Source: Aurantimicrobium minutum
GTDB taxonomy: Bacteria > Actinomycetota > Actinomycetes > Actinomycetales > Microbacteriaceae
Direction of reading: 5' to 3'
Length of the DNA: 64,000 nt
Assembly (NCBI RefSeq): GCF_029893825.1
Contig: NZ_JARXXV010000001.1
Coordinates: 744,001 to 808,000 of the forward strand
Shown: piece after piece, positions 8,764 to 17,556 of the stretch
Layout of the letters: each line of letters starts with the position of its first letter
Numbering within the stretch: the first letter of the stretch is position 1
Made by a program: the position numbers and the translations under genes
Notes under the pieces: model-generated
Databases searched by the model: none
What the model was told of the DNA's origin: nothing
What the model saw: only the letters and a program-made list of their open reading frames with translations

Positions 8764-10302
8764 ATGGCCAAAGTAGTTGTTATCGGCAGCGGCGTCGCAG
8801 GTTTGATCGCCGCCGCACAGGCGAGCCGTGATCACGAGGTAGTCCTTGTGACCAAGGCAAACTTGGCCGAAAGCAACACTCACTATGCCCAGGGCGGTAT
8901 TGCTGCGGTGGTCTCTAGCGAGGACACCGTGGCAGAACATGTGGCAGACACCATGTTTGCCGGTGCTGGCATGTGCTGGGAACCTGCCGTCGAAGTTCTC
9001 TGCACCGAAGGCCCTGCCTGCATTAATGACTTGGTCAACTACGGCGTTGAGTTTGACCGTAAAGATGGTGCCTTGGCGATGGGTTTGGAAGCAGCCCACT
9101 CCCACCCTCGAATCGTGCATGCCGGCGGGGATGCCACCGGTGCTGTCACAAGTTCTGCGCTGGTTGAGACCGTGAAGCGCACCGCTACCGATATTCACGA
9201 ATATGCATTCGTGGCCGACATTGTGGTGGAGAACGGCAGAGCGTGTGGTGTTCAAGTCTTAGATGCCGACGGCCTGCATTTCATTGCAGCCGATGCCATT
9301 ATTTTGGCCAGCGGTGGCGCTGGACAGCTTTACCGCCACACCACCAATCCCAGTGTCACAACTGGTGATGGTGTTGCAGCGGCGTTCCGCGCCGGTGCTC
9401 AGTTAGCGGATGTGGAGTTCTACCAATTCCATCCCACCGCCTTGGCTGTTCCGGGATCTTTCCTCATCTCAGAAGCAGTACGCGGTGAAGGTGCTGTGTT
9501 GGTCGATGCACACGGCAATCGCTTCATGCAAAAGATTCACCCCTTGGCAGAACTGGCACCACGTGACGTTGTTGCCCGGGGTATTCAGCGCACCATGATC
9601 GAACAGGGTGGTCAGCCTGTCCTGCTCGATGCCACCTCACTGGGTTCAGATTTCCTTTCCCAACGCTTCCCCAGCATTACCAAAGCGTGCCGCTCCTATG
9701 GCTTGAACTGGGGGAAGGAACCTATTCCGGTTACCCCGGCAGCCCACTATTGGATGGGTGGCATCGCCACCGATACCTTCGGTCGCACCTCTGTGCCGGG
9801 ATTGTTTGCCGTGGGTGAAGTTGCCTGCACCGGAGCTCATGGGGCAAACCGCTTAGCTTCCAACTCTCTACTTGAATCAATCGTCTTTGCCTACCGGGCG
9901 GTATCCGCTATTGGTCAGGGCTGGCCTGCTGATGCCCCCAGCGTTCGCTGGGAGCAGGCAGGCCCCCTGCACGAGCTCGAGCTGAAAGAACCAGACCACA
10001 CCCAGACAGCACAGGTGGTGGACCGTGTGGAGTTGCAAACACTGATGTGGGACAACGTGGGTCTTGCCAGAACCCGCAGTGAACTTGAGGCAGCCATGAC
10101 TCAATTGCACTCCTGGCGCCCAGCTGATCCAGCACACCGCCTCTTCCCTGACTGGGAAGATGCGAACCTCTTACTTCTTGCTCGCACGGTGACCGAGGCT
10201 GCCCTTGCGCGTGAAGAATCACGCGGTGGACACTTCCGCCTCGATTTCCCCGAGACCGACCCCACCCAAGCACGACCTATCACCCTGGTTCGAAAGGCTT
10301 AA
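8764..10302 (+). CDS. nadB: L-aspartate oxidase
   Basis: 512 residues. FAD enzyme oxidising L-aspartate to iminoaspartate for NadA. The dinucleotide-binding motif IGSGVAGLIAAAQAS is at the N-terminus, followed by THYAQGGIAAV; the succinate dehydrogenase/fumarate reductase-like core includes YQFHPTAL and RGEGAVLVDAHGNRF, and GAHGANRLASNSLLE marks the C-terminal FAD site. It begins 3 bp after nadA and ends 2 bp before nadC, so it is co-translated. Confidence 0.97.
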   Translation: MAKVVVIGSGVAGLIAAAQASRDHEVVLVTKANLAESNTHYAQGGIAAVVSSEDTVAEHVADTMFAGAGMCWEPAVEVLCTEGPACINDLVNYGVEFDRKDGALAMGLEAAHSHPRIVHAGGDATGAVTSSALVETVKRTATDIHEYAFVADIVVENGRACGVQVLDADGLHFIAADAIILASGGAGQLYRHTTNPSVTTGDGVAAAFRAGAQLADVEFYQFHPTALAVPGSFLISEAVRGEGAVLVDAHGNRFMQKIHPLAELAPRDVVARGIQRTMIEQGGQPVLLDATSLGSDFLSQRFPSITKACRSYGLNWGKEPIPVTPAAHYWMGGIATDTFGRTSVPGLFAVGEVACTGAHGANRLASNSLLESIVFAYRAVSAIGQGWPADAPSVRWEQAGPLHELELKEPDHTQTAQVVDRVELQTLMWDNVGLARTRSELEAAMTQLHSWRPADPAHRLFPDWEDANLLLLARTVTEAALAREESRGGHFRLDFPETDPTQARPITLVRKA

Positions 10303-10304
10303 CC

Positions 10305-11159
10305 ATGTTGGATCAGAACACCATTGACCAGGTCGTGAAGGCAGCACTACTCGAAGATGCCCCCACCGGTGACATCACGTCCCTGCTGGCGATTACCGAA
10401 GAGGCGAGCGCAACCGCTGTCCTGGCAGCGCGTGAAGCAGGAACTTTCTCCGGTGCTGACGTGTTCGAAGCAGCATTTCGTCTGACTGACCCTCGCATTA
10501 CTGTCGAGCTTCTCAAACACGATGGTGACCGGTTTGTTCCTGGTGACGAACTTGCAAGGGTGAGCGGACCTGCCAGAGGTATTCTCACCGCCGAACGCAT
10601 TGGCTTGAACTTCACCCAGCGCATGTCCGGCATTGCCACGCTCACAGCCAGATATGTGGATGCCATTGCTGGCACCGGTGCCACCATCCTGGACACCAGA
10701 AAGACCACCCCGAACCTGCGAGCCTTCGAACGTCACGCAGTGGTCTGCGGTGGCGGAACAAACCACCGCCTCAACCTCTCCAGCGCCTTCATGGCTAAGG
10801 ACAACCACTTGGCCGTCCTGTTGGCTGGTGGTAAGGATCTGACCACAGAATTACGCCGGGTGAAGTCTGAATTGCCAGCCGATGTGAAGTTCGAGGTTGA
10901 AGTTGACCGCCTCGACCAAATTGAACCGGTCATTGCCGGCGGTGTGGACATCATCATGCTCGATAACTTTTCACTCGAAGATCTCAAGACAGGTGTTGCT
11001 CAGGTTGCCGGTCGTGCCGTCGTGGAAGCAAGCGGCGGGGTGAACTTGGACACTGTCCGCGCCATTGCCGAAACCGGTGTGGACGTAATCTCGGTTGGTG
11101 CTCTCACACACTCTGCCCGTGCCCTGGATCTTGGCCTTGACGTCACGATTGATTCCTAG
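10305..11159 (+). CDS. nadC: Nicotinate-nucleotide diphosphorylase (carboxylating)
   Basis: 284 residues, standard length. It converts quinolinate and PRPP to nicotinate mononucleotide with loss of CO2. The quinolinate-binding segment ILDTRKTTPNLRAFERHAV, CGGGTNHRLNL and the KDNHLA motif are all present, as is the late barrel segment VEASGGVNLDTVRAIAETGVD. It lies 2 bp after nadB and 9 bp before the cysteine desulfurase. All key residues that I can judge are intact. Confidence 0.98.
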   Translation: MLDQNTIDQVVKAALLEDAPTGDITSLLAITEEASATAVLAAREAGTFSGADVFEAAFRLTDPRITVELLKHDGDRFVPGDELARVSGPARGILTAERIGLNFTQRMSGIATLTARYVDAIAGTGATILDTRKTTPNLRAFERHAVVCGGGTNHRLNLSSAFMAKDNHLAVLLAGGKDLTTELRRVKSELPADVKFEVEVDRLDQIEPVIAGGVDIIMLDNFSLEDLKTGVAQVAGRAVVEASGGVNLDTVRAIAETGVDVISVGALTHSARALDLGLDVTIDS

Positions 11160-11168
11160 GCCCTGCTC

Positions 11169-12323
11169 ATGATCTATCTCGATAACGCAGCGACAACGCC
11201 GGTCATCCCGAAGGCACTAGAAGTTGCGTGGTCCTATCTCACCACTGAGTTCGGCAATCCTTCGAGCACCCATGAACTTGGTCTGCGTGCTGGTACTGCA
11301 CTAGAAGATGCCCGTGCCAGGTGCGCAAAGTGGCTGGATGTTCCAGGTGCTGACATCGTTTTCACCTCCGGAGGAACAGAGGGAGACAACCTCGCCATTA
11401 CCGGCCTCGCTCTTGCCAATCCTCGAGGCAAACACATCATTTCTGTCCCCACCGAGCATGAGGCAGTGCTCGAAACCCTCAGATTCCTGGAGCGTGTGCA
11501 CGGCTTCGAGATCACCTGGTTGAGCGTGGACCGTGAAGGCATGATTGATCTCCACGAGTTCACCTCCGACTTGCGCCCAGACACCTCGCTAGTCACGCTG
11601 ATGTTGGCAAACAACGAGGTCGGCACCATTCACCCCCTGCCAGAGATCATTCAGGCAGCCCATGCCGCAGGTGCCCTGGTTCACACCGACGCAGTTCAGG
11701 CCGCCGGTTGGCTTGATATTCGCGGCGGGAAAAATGGAACACTTCTTTCCGGTGTTGATGCCCTGACCATCTCTGGCCACAAACTTGGTGCACCTAAGGG
11801 AAGTGGACTCACCTACATTCGTGGACGCTACGCAGTAGAACCTCTTCTTCACGGCGGAGGCCAGGAACAGGGTCGGCGCTCAGGCACTGAAAATGTGGCA
11901 TGGGCACTCGCCCTGGCCACCGCACTCGAAGCACTGCCCGAACCCACAGCAGAAGCAGAGCGAATGGGCACACTGCGAGATGAATTCATCTCCGCCGTGA
12001 CCAGCACCATTCCTCACGCTGCGCTCACCGGAAGCCCAGCACACCGCCACCCAGCCATTGCCAGCTTCACCTGCGCTGGACTGAACGGTGAAACACTGCT
12101 TCTCGAACTAGAACAACGAGGCGTCATCGTCTCGAGTGGATCGGCCTGTGCTGCAGGCAGCGATGAACCATCCCACGTGCTGCTTGCGTGTGGCATCGAT
12201 GCCGACACCGCACAAACTTCAGTGCGGTTCAGTTTCTCCCACCACACCACGGCAGAAGAACTCCACCTCGCAGCAGCTGCCTTTGCCGAGGCAGTAGCAG
12301 CAGTCAGTTCACTTTCGAACTAG
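11169..12323 (+). CDS. Cysteine desulfurase (NadS/IscS-like)
   Basis: 384 residues, class V aminotransferase fold. N-terminus MIYLDNAATTPV; PLP lysine in ISGHKLGAPKGSG; catalytic cysteine in SSGSACAAGSDEPSH. It supplies sulfur for Fe-S clusters. As the last gene of nrtR-nadABC it probably matures the NadA cluster, the role known for NadS in similarly built operons; supply of other clusters or of tRNA thiolation is also possible. The stop abuts that of the convergent SRPBCC gene with no spacer. Confidence 0.93.
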   Translation: MIYLDNAATTPVIPKALEVAWSYLTTEFGNPSSTHELGLRAGTALEDARARCAKWLDVPGADIVFTSGGTEGDNLAITGLALANPRGKHIISVPTEHEAVLETLRFLERVHGFEITWLSVDREGMIDLHEFTSDLRPDTSLVTLMLANNEVGTIHPLPEIIQAAHAAGALVHTDAVQAAGWLDIRGGKNGTLLSGVDALTISGHKLGAPKGSGLTYIRGRYAVEPLLHGGGQEQGRRSGTENVAWALALATALEALPEPTAEAERMGTLRDEFISAVTSTIPHAALTGSPAHRHPAIASFTCAGLNGETLLLELEQRGVIVSSGSACAAGSDEPSHVLLACGIDADTAQTSVRFSFSHHTTAEELHLAAAAFAEAVAAVSSLSN

Positions 12324-12788
12324 TTACTTCGCGGTCTTTGCTTCAACAACGCTCTTGAGCTTGCCGAGGCCATCGGCAAAGTTCTTAGCCATCATCTTGT
12401 CGAACTTGAACAATGCGTTCATAATCTGACCGCCGAGGCCACGCTCGCCACCCAGGAACCAGGTCACCGTGGTGACCCCGTCAGTTTCTGTGATGAGGTA
12501 TTCACTCAGCGCTTTGTCTTTGCCATTGAACTCCATGTCAAAAGCAATCTTGTTGGGCTTGGTGCTGACCGTCATGGTCATAGAACCAGAACCAATGCGC
12601 TTGCCCTTCCATGCATACACAGCACCAACGCCGGTAGCTGGGGTGCTGATGCTGCTGACAATGCTGGGGTCCATAGCAACGAAGGGAGACCAGGCATCGA
12701 GCTGGTTGAGGTCGTTGAGAACATCAAACACCACGTCAATGGGGGCGTTGATGTCTTCGGAAACTTGGAGGGAATAAGGCTTAGGCAT
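12324..12788 (-). CDS. SRPBCC-family (polyketide cyclase/START-like) protein
   Basis: 154 residues from ATG 12788; a GTG two codons upstream (12794) is an equal alternative, as neither has a strong ribosome site. The pattern VSEDINAPIDVVFDVLNDLNQLDAWSPF and the terminal amphipathic helix (ALFKFDKMMAKNFADGLGKLKSV) fit the SRPBCC helix-grip fold, which encloses a hydrophobic ligand. No ligand can be named. It lies a few bases after the SOUL gene and is probably co-transcribed with it. Confidence 0.8.
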   Translation of the reverse strand: MPKPYSLQVSEDINAPIDVVFDVLNDLNQLDAWSPFVAMDPSIVSSISTPATGVGAVYAWKGKRIGSGSMTMTVSTKPNKIAFDMEFNGKDKALSEYLITETDGVTTVTWFLGGERGLGGQIMNALFKFDKMMAKNFADGLGKLKSVVEAKTAK

Positions 12789-12798
12789 GCCCACAAGC

Positions 12799-13326
12799 TT
12801 AAAGGGTTGAACCTGTTGGCGCGAGCGCGATCAACACTTCATTGCGCTTGAGAAACCACGGCTTCCAGGGAGGATCAAAGCGAGCAAAATAGACGCCACC
12901 TTCGGTGACTAATCCCGCCTCTGCGACAAGGCGTTCAAGTTCTGTACCTTTACTTTCAAAACGTTCGGCATTCCACCCGCCACCAAACTTAATTGCCGCC
13001 ACGTCATGTGCTGAAACAACCTGGGTGCTCACACGAGAGTTCGCAGGTAGGGGAATGCTGCTCACATCCATGCCTGCAGGGAGGACGAAGGACACTGTGT
13101 GCTCGTGGGCCGAAGCACTGTGTTGCAACACCGGTGCCGTCATTGCGATTTTCTGGTTATTTCTGTTATTTCCCGAGATGTAACTCACCAGTGGACCAAA
13201 GGCAACGTTTCCTGCCCGCATGAAATCACCTTGGACAGTTGTTTGCACGAGAACATACTGCGGGTAATGACGTATTTCGAAAGAACCCAACTCTTTCAGC
13301 ACGGTGTAGGGCTGTTCTTCAGTCAT
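12799..13326 (-). CDS. SOUL-family heme-binding protein
   Basis: 175 residues. The SOUL domain covers the whole chain: YTVLKELGSFEIRHYPQYVLVQTTV at the start, then AFGPLVSYISGNNRNNQKIAMTAPV and the closing YFARFDPPWKPWFLKRNEVLIAL. Members bind heme or other tetrapyrroles and have been linked to oxidative stress; a precise role is unknown. No signal peptide, so cytosolic. It is transcribed divergently from the MATE exporter and heads a two-gene unit with the SRPBCC gene. Confidence 0.9.
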   Translation of the reverse strand: MTEEQPYTVLKELGSFEIRHYPQYVLVQTTVQGDFMRAGNVAFGPLVSYISGNNRNNQKIAMTAPVLQHSASAHEHTVSFVLPAGMDVSSIPLPANSRVSTQVVSAHDVAAIKFGGGWNAERFESKGTELERLVAEAGLVTEGGVYFARFDPPWKPWFLKRNEVLIALAPTGSTL

Positions 13327-13397
13327 AACGCCAGTGTAAACACCTGGACTGTTAGTCGACTGAGAATACTGAGCATCGGGCGTAGAGTTATTCAGCT

Positions 13398-14810
13398 ATG
13401 CAGCAATCCCTCCTGCCTCCCACCTCCAGCAAAGACATCGCCAATATTGCGATTCCGGTCAGTCTGGAATTCGTCTTTATCCTGGTGTTGAACTTCATCA
13501 ACCAGGTCGTTGTCGGCGCTCTGGGAGCCGTTGCTGTTGCGTCGGTGGGACTAGTCAACAGCTTGAACCTCATCCCCACCATGACCCTGGGCGCACTGGG
13601 AACAAGTGCGTCCATATTGGTCGCACGCGCCTATGGCGCCAAGCGAGAGAAAGAACTTAGCACTGCAGTTTCTTCCGCACTGGTGGTGGCCATCGGTATT
13701 TCTCTGATCATTGCCACCCCAATGATTGTGTTTCCTCACAACATCTTGCAATTCTTTGGCGCATCCACCGATGTGCTCAAGCAGGGGCCTGAATTTATGG
13801 CTGTGTTGGCACTGAGCCTTCCCTTTGCCGTCGTCTCTGCTGTGTTTAGCGGCATTCTGCGCTCTGCAGCACACCCCAAGTCTCCGATGGTTGCCACCAT
13901 CATCACCACGGTGTTGAACACCCCCTTAGCCATCATCTTGGTTTTCGGCTGGGGTGTGATTCCTTCGATGGGAATCGTGGGTGCCGCCTGGGCAACACTG
14001 ATTGTCAGCGTGATCAAGGCCATAGTGCTCGCCATTCAAACCTTTGGTCTCTACCGCATAGCCGGATGGGAACTGCCTGGTAACTGGGGTGGCTGGAAGT
14101 TCGTGCTTGTTCCCCTGTTTGTGTTGGCCGTGCCCCTGGCATTGACCACCATTTTCTGGACATCTGGCAACTTCATTTACAACGTCATTGCCCAGCAAAT
14201 CAGCAACGATGCCCTAGCGGTGCTTCAGATTTTCGGCGCGCTTGAGGCAGTGTTCTTTGTTGCGAGCTTGGGTCTCATGAGTGCGGTCACTGCCCTTGCC
14301 GGCCGTGCCGTGGGTGCCGGTGACGGAGCGTTAGCCAAAGCGTGGATTGCCAAGATCAAGCGTGTGGGTATCTGGACTGGTGTCGGTTTTGGCGTGCTCT
14401 TTGCGTTGAGTTCCTTGGCCGTGCCTGACATGTTCCCCGAAATTGGTCCTTCGGTCTTGGTGCCGGTCACCTTTGCGATCTTGCTCAATGCCGCCATTCA
14501 GTTCGTGAAGGTGCGCATTGCCCTGCTGGGAGCAGCCATCTTGCCCAGTGGTGACGATGTGAAGGGTGTGGTCATGGGCGACTTCATTGCACCGTTCTTT
14601 GTCGGTGTTCCCATCGTGATCGCTCTCGCATTCTTCACACCGCTAGGAATTTATGGCCTCTTCATTGGCCGCACCATTGAAGAATTCTTCAAGGTGTTCT
14701 TCTTTAGTTGGCGCGAACGTCGAATTCAGTGGCAGGCCGTGGCGGATAAGCACTTCGTTCCTGAAGAGCTACCCGATGAGCCCACGACGGGCATCATTCA
14801 GATTCCTTAA
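13398..14810 (+). CDS. MATE-family multidrug/organic cation antiporter
   Basis: 470 residues, about 12 hydrophobic segments in two similar halves. Marks include IAIPVSLEFVFILVLNFINQVVVGALG, LGTSASILVARAYGAKREKE and the mirrored SAVTALAGRAVGAGDGALAKAW of the second half. Such proteins export drugs or metabolites in exchange for Na+ or H+; the substrate is not evident. A TAGAGT box (13383-13388) lies 9 nt before ATG 13398 and there is no Shine-Dalgarno, suggesting a leaderless or nearly leaderless message. The stop overlaps that of the convergent DUF1801 gene by 4 bp (TTAA). Confidence 0.92.
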   Translation: MQQSLLPPTSSKDIANIAIPVSLEFVFILVLNFINQVVVGALGAVAVASVGLVNSLNLIPTMTLGALGTSASILVARAYGAKREKELSTAVSSALVVAIGISLIIATPMIVFPHNILQFFGASTDVLKQGPEFMAVLALSLPFAVVSAVFSGILRSAAHPKSPMVATIITTVLNTPLAIILVFGWGVIPSMGIVGAAWATLIVSVIKAIVLAIQTFGLYRIAGWELPGNWGGWKFVLVPLFVLAVPLALTTIFWTSGNFIYNVIAQQISNDALAVLQIFGALEAVFFVASLGLMSAVTALAGRAVGAGDGALAKAWIAKIKRVGIWTGVGFGVLFALSSLAVPDMFPEIGPSVLVPVTFAILLNAAIQFVKVRIALLGAAILPSGDDVKGVVMGDFIAPFFVGVPIVIALAFFTPLGIYGLFIGRTIEEFFKVFFFSWRERRIQWQAVADKHFVPEELPDEPTTGIIQIP

Positions 14811-15163
14811 GCAAAAGCTTGGTTCATGCGCACAGCAATGAGTTTTTCCACCAGTGCATCTGGCAAGGCACCATCTATGGGGAATTTCATTCCCCCGCCT
14901 TTTTCTGAGACTTCGTAACCTGCGAGGTCATCCATCATGACCTTGAATACCTGGCCTGAGTGCGGGTAATAGCCAATGTGTTTCTTATAGGAGGCGAAAC
15001 CAGCCACAACCTTGCCGTTGACTCTAAACCCGGGCATGCCATAGGAAATGCACTGTTCAGCTTCAGGGATAACGTCCAAAATCTGCTCACGCAGGTGAGT
15101 CAGCGTGGAGCGTTGAGGCTCGGGCTGAGCAGCGATATAGGCATCAACTTCTGCAGTAGACAT
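14807..15163 (-). CDS. DUF1801-family protein (YdhG-like)
   Basis: 118 residues. VDAYIAAQPEPQRSTLTHLREQIL, EQCISYGMPGFRVNGK and HIGYYPHSG identify the DUF1801 (YdhG/YyaI) fold, a small frataxin-like domain of uncertain function. It overlaps the upstream DUF4287 gene by 1 bp (TGATG), a gene pairing seen in other actinobacteria. Confidence 0.88.
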   Translation of the reverse strand: MSTAEVDAYIAAQPEPQRSTLTHLREQILDVIPEAEQCISYGMPGFRVNGKVVAGFASYKKHIGYYPHSGQVFKVMMDDLAGYEVSEKGGGMKFPIDGALPDALVEKLIAVRMNQAFA

Positions 15164-15372
15164 CAGAGACCGTTGTTCGCCCGATACACCGCAACCACAG
15201 CGTTGGCGTGGCCATGCCCCATGCCGTGCTCGGTTTTGAGGTAGTCGACCTGCTCCATGTGCTTCTTGTCTTTGACTGCGTCTAATTGGTCCATCCAGTG
15301 CGAGATTGGTTGACCATACTTCTTCTCAATAGAAGGGAAGTAGGAAGCGGGGCCTTGAACTTTTTCGGTCAT
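15163..15372 (-). CDS. DUF4287-domain small protein
   Basis: 69 residues from ATG 15372 (an in-frame GTG at 15390 is possible but adds a non-conserved hydrophobic head). PASYFPSIEKKYGQPISHWMDQL and YLKTEHGMGHGHANAVVAVYR fit the DUF4287 domain, a short helical module often fused to or next to DUF1801/DUF5655 domains. Function unknown. It is translationally coupled to the DUF1801 gene, so the two products probably work together. Confidence 0.8.
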   Translation of the reverse strand: MTEKVQGPASYFPSIEKKYGQPISHWMDQLDAVKDKKHMEQVDYLKTEHGMGHGHANAVVAVYRANNGL

Positions 15373-15416
15373 GAAAATCAGAATACTCACTGCACTACAA
15401 CTGGGGTAGTTAACGA

Positions 15417-15446
15417 CACATGCCCCCGAATGTTCGGGGGCATGTG
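15417..15446 (-). terminator. Strong hairpin downstream of the DUF2892-like gene
   Basis: Perfect 14-bp stem CACATGCCCCCGAA (15417-15430) and TTCGGGGGCATGTG (15433-15446) with a tiny TG spacer. It lies 15 bp past the stop of the small membrane gene and ahead of the DUF4287/DUF1801 pair on the same strand, so it should end the DUF1761/DUF2892-like transcript. No long U-tract follows. Confidence 0.7.
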
Positions 15447-15461
15447 GTCAAAGATGAATCG

Positions 15462-15674
15462 TTAGCGGCGGTTGTCGTTGCCGTTGAATCCGCGACCAAA
15501 CAGTGGTGCGAAGTAGCAGGTGTCAGATGCGCCGGCTGCAATAAGCAGAAGGCCGATCAGCATGAATACTGCACCAATGGGACCCCAGGTGAGTGCAGCA
15601 ATTGCAAGAACCAGACCAACAATGATGCGTGCCCAACGACCGAAGGTCGATGACATGAAAGCGGTGAAACCCAT
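15462..15674 (-). CDS. Small DUF2892-like (YgaP-type) membrane protein
   Basis: 70 residues from ATG 15674, chosen because AAGGAG sits 5-10 bases before it; the frame reaches back to 15722 but that part is not membrane-like and overlaps the previous gene. Two hydrophobic helices (ARIIVGLVLAIAALTWGPIGAVFMLIGLLLIAAGAS) followed by DTCYFAPLFGRGF resemble the DUF2892 domain found alone or attached to rhodaneses, with its late cysteine. Function unknown; the tail is Asn/Arg-rich. Confidence 0.75.
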   Translation of the reverse strand: MGFTAFMSSTFGRWARIIVGLVLAIAALTWGPIGAVFMLIGLLLIAAGASDTCYFAPLFGRGFNGNDNRR

Positions 15675-15705
15675 AATGACTCCTTGTTCCGGGGGTAGTT
15701 CTAGA

Positions 15706-16161
15706 TTACTGCCACGCGCCAATAATGAGGCCCATAATGGTCAGGTTCACCACATCACTGGAAACTTCAATTGCCCACACCTTGAATCCTTGACCTGCAA
15801 AAAGACGATGGGACAGCGACGACGCGGCAGCAAGACCAAGACCTAAGAGCAAACCAACAAGCCCACCTTCAAGAGCTCCGAAGTGGGGCGAAACCGCCGC
15901 GACAAAGTAAATAACCGTAGCTACAGCAATTGCTTCGACGAATGCAGCAATGGCGGTGGCGCCGAAAGTGACCGCCATATTGCCGGTAACTTCCATGTTG
16001 TTTGGATCTTTACCCATCGCTCTCCACCAGATAGGAAAAAACGTCTTGGGGCCAAACCAGATTGCACCGGCAATAAATGCGGCCACAAATGCAACAATTA
16101 TGGCAAGCCAGTTGAGCTGGGTAAATACCCACACAGGGGCGAATAGTGGTGCTTCAAACAT
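15706..16161 (-). CDS. DUF1761-family membrane protein
   Basis: 151 residues with four hydrophobic segments. LNWLAIIVAFVAAFIAGAIWFGP near the start, IWWRAMGK, and the closing SSDVVNLTIMGLIIGAW are typical of DUF1761 proteins. Function unknown. It lies 31 bp upstream of the DUF2892-like gene and is probably co-transcribed. Divergent from the SDR gene at 16288. Confidence 0.85.
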   Translation of the reverse strand: MFEAPLFAPVWVFTQLNWLAIIVAFVAAFIAGAIWFGPKTFFPIWWRAMGKDPNNMEVTGNMAVTFGATAIAAFVEAIAVATVIYFVAAVSPHFGALEGGLVGLLLGLGLAAASSLSHRLFAGQGFKVWAIEVSSDVVNLTIMGLIIGAWQ

Positions 16162-16225
16162 GAATTTTCCTTACGCGAATTGATTCCATGTTAGGACCGC
16201 TCAGTGGCATTACTCACTAACCTCT

Positions 16226-16263
16226 CACCCCATTTCAGGAGGATACTGAAACTGGAGGGGGTG
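16226..16263 (+). promoter_or_regulatory. Hairpin in the leader of the SDR gene
   Basis: Nested inverted repeats upstream of the SDR start: outer CACCCC (16226-16231) with GGGGTG (16258-16263), inner TTTCAG (16233-16238) with CTGAAA (16246-16251). An AGGAGG sequence sits in the loop but no start codon follows it in a useful frame. It could be a transcript-stabilising or regulatory fold; no known RNA class fits. Confidence 0.4.
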
Positions 16264-16287
16264 CTCCCTTTCAGGAAGAGATACATC

Positions 16288-17091
16288 ATGGATATCGCAG
16301 GCAAGGTTTTTGTTGTTACCGGTGGCGGTAACGGAATTGCACGAGAACTCGTTCTTCAGCTCCTGGCCAAAGGCGCAACAGTTGCTGCCGTGGATCTCAA
16401 TGCCGAAGGTTTGAAAGAAACCAAGAAACTTGCTGGCAAAGATGCCAAGCTCTCCACCCACACCCTCAACATCACGGACCGCGCCAAGGTGATGGCACTG
16501 CCCAAGGCAGTGATCACCAAGCACGGTCAGGTCGATGCCCTGGTGAATGTTGCTGGAATTATTCAGCCGTTTGTGAAAGTGAATGACCTCGAATTCGATG
16601 CCATTGAGCGTGTGATCAATGTCAACCTCTATGGCACCATCAACACCGTGAAGGCCTTCCTGCCCGAATTGCTCAAGCGACCAGAGGGTTATGTTGCCAA
16701 CGTTTCCAGCATGGGTGGCTATGCCCCTGTTCCAGGCCAAACCATCTATGGCGCCACTAAGGCAGCAGTGAAACTGCTGACTGAGGGGCTGCACTCCGAG
16801 TTGATGGACACCAACGTTCATGTCACTGCGATCTACCCTGGCGCCATTGAGACCAACATTGCTCAAAACTCAGGTATGGCTATGCCAGCAAATACTGATG
16901 TTCACGAAGGCAATAAGTTCAAAATGACCAGCGTGAAGGTGGCAGCAGAAACCATCATTGGCGCCATAGAGAAGAACGCCTACAAAGTCTTCATTGGTTC
17001 AGATGCCAAGACCATGGACAAGCTCACGCGCCTGATGCCACAGAAGGCAGCAGAGCTGATTTATAAGCAGATGAAGTCTCTGCTGGGCTAA
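16288..17091 (+). CDS. Short-chain dehydrogenase/reductase
   Basis: 267 residues from ATG 16288, preceded by AGGAAGAG. A frame extension to 16204 runs through the leader hairpin and is not credible. Classical SDR features: VVTGGGNGIARELVLQLLAKG (TGxxxGIG cofactor motif), the Asp in AAVDLN, NVAGI, catalytic Ser in VSSMGG, and YGATKAA (YxxxK). Asp after the second beta strand suggests NAD rather than NADP. The substrate is unknown. The stop directly abuts the convergent AHSA1-type gene. Confidence 0.92.
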   Translation: MDIAGKVFVVTGGGNGIARELVLQLLAKGATVAAVDLNAEGLKETKKLAGKDAKLSTHTLNITDRAKVMALPKAVITKHGQVDALVNVAGIIQPFVKVNDLEFDAIERVINVNLYGTINTVKAFLPELLKRPEGYVANVSSMGGYAPVPGQTIYGATKAAVKLLTEGLHSELMDTNVHVTAIYPGAIETNIAQNSGMAMPANTDVHEGNKFKMTSVKVAAETIIGAIEKNAYKVFIGSDAKTMDKLTRLMPQKAAELIYKQMKSLLG

Positions 17092-17556
17092 TTACCCCAG
17101 GTAGTCAGCAAGGGACTGGAAATAACTTTCCATTCCTGCTTTTGCCAGAGGAATGTGCTCTTCTGGAAGCTCGCCATACTGGCTGAAGCGAACCCACGTG
17201 CCAGTTGGACGCTCTTCGAAGTCGACTACAACCTTGGCGAACTCGCCTGAGAGGTCTTTCGCCACGAACTCGGCAGGGTCCTGGGTGTAGAACATGGTGT
17301 GTTCGAGGAGCTTGCCCTCTTCGACTGCGGTGTATTGACCCCAGAAGCAGGACTGCATGTTGTGCTCGGGCACATCAACCGCAATAGCCCAGTTACCGCC
17401 GACAACCGGCTCAGAAACTGACGAACCAACCACGTTCGTAAGAACGGTGGGGTGATACCAAGCCTCGAGCTGAGCTGCATCCGTCCATGCTTCCCAAATG
17501 CGTGCCATGGGCTGGCTGTATTCGCGCTCGACAGAGTAGAGGAAGTTGTGTTGCAT
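17092..17556 (-). CDS. SRPBCC/AHSA1-type protein
   Basis: 154 residues. FLYSVEREYSQPMARIWEAWTDAAQLEAWYHP at the N-terminus and the late WVRFSQYGELPEEHIPLAKAGMESYFQSLADYL are characteristic of the activator-of-Hsp90-ATPase-like (AHSA1/CalC) branch of the SRPBCC fold. Bacterial members bind small hydrophobic ligands; no ligand is evident. Its start overlaps the stop of the upstream SDR by 1 bp, so the two are co-translated. Confidence 0.87.
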   Translation of the reverse strand: MQHNFLYSVEREYSQPMARIWEAWTDAAQLEAWYHPTVLTNVVGSSVSEPVVGGNWAIAVDVPEHNMQSCFWGQYTAVEEGKLLEHTMFYTQDPAEFVAKDLSGEFAKVVVDFEERPTGTWVRFSQYGELPEEHIPLAKAGMESYFQSLADYLG

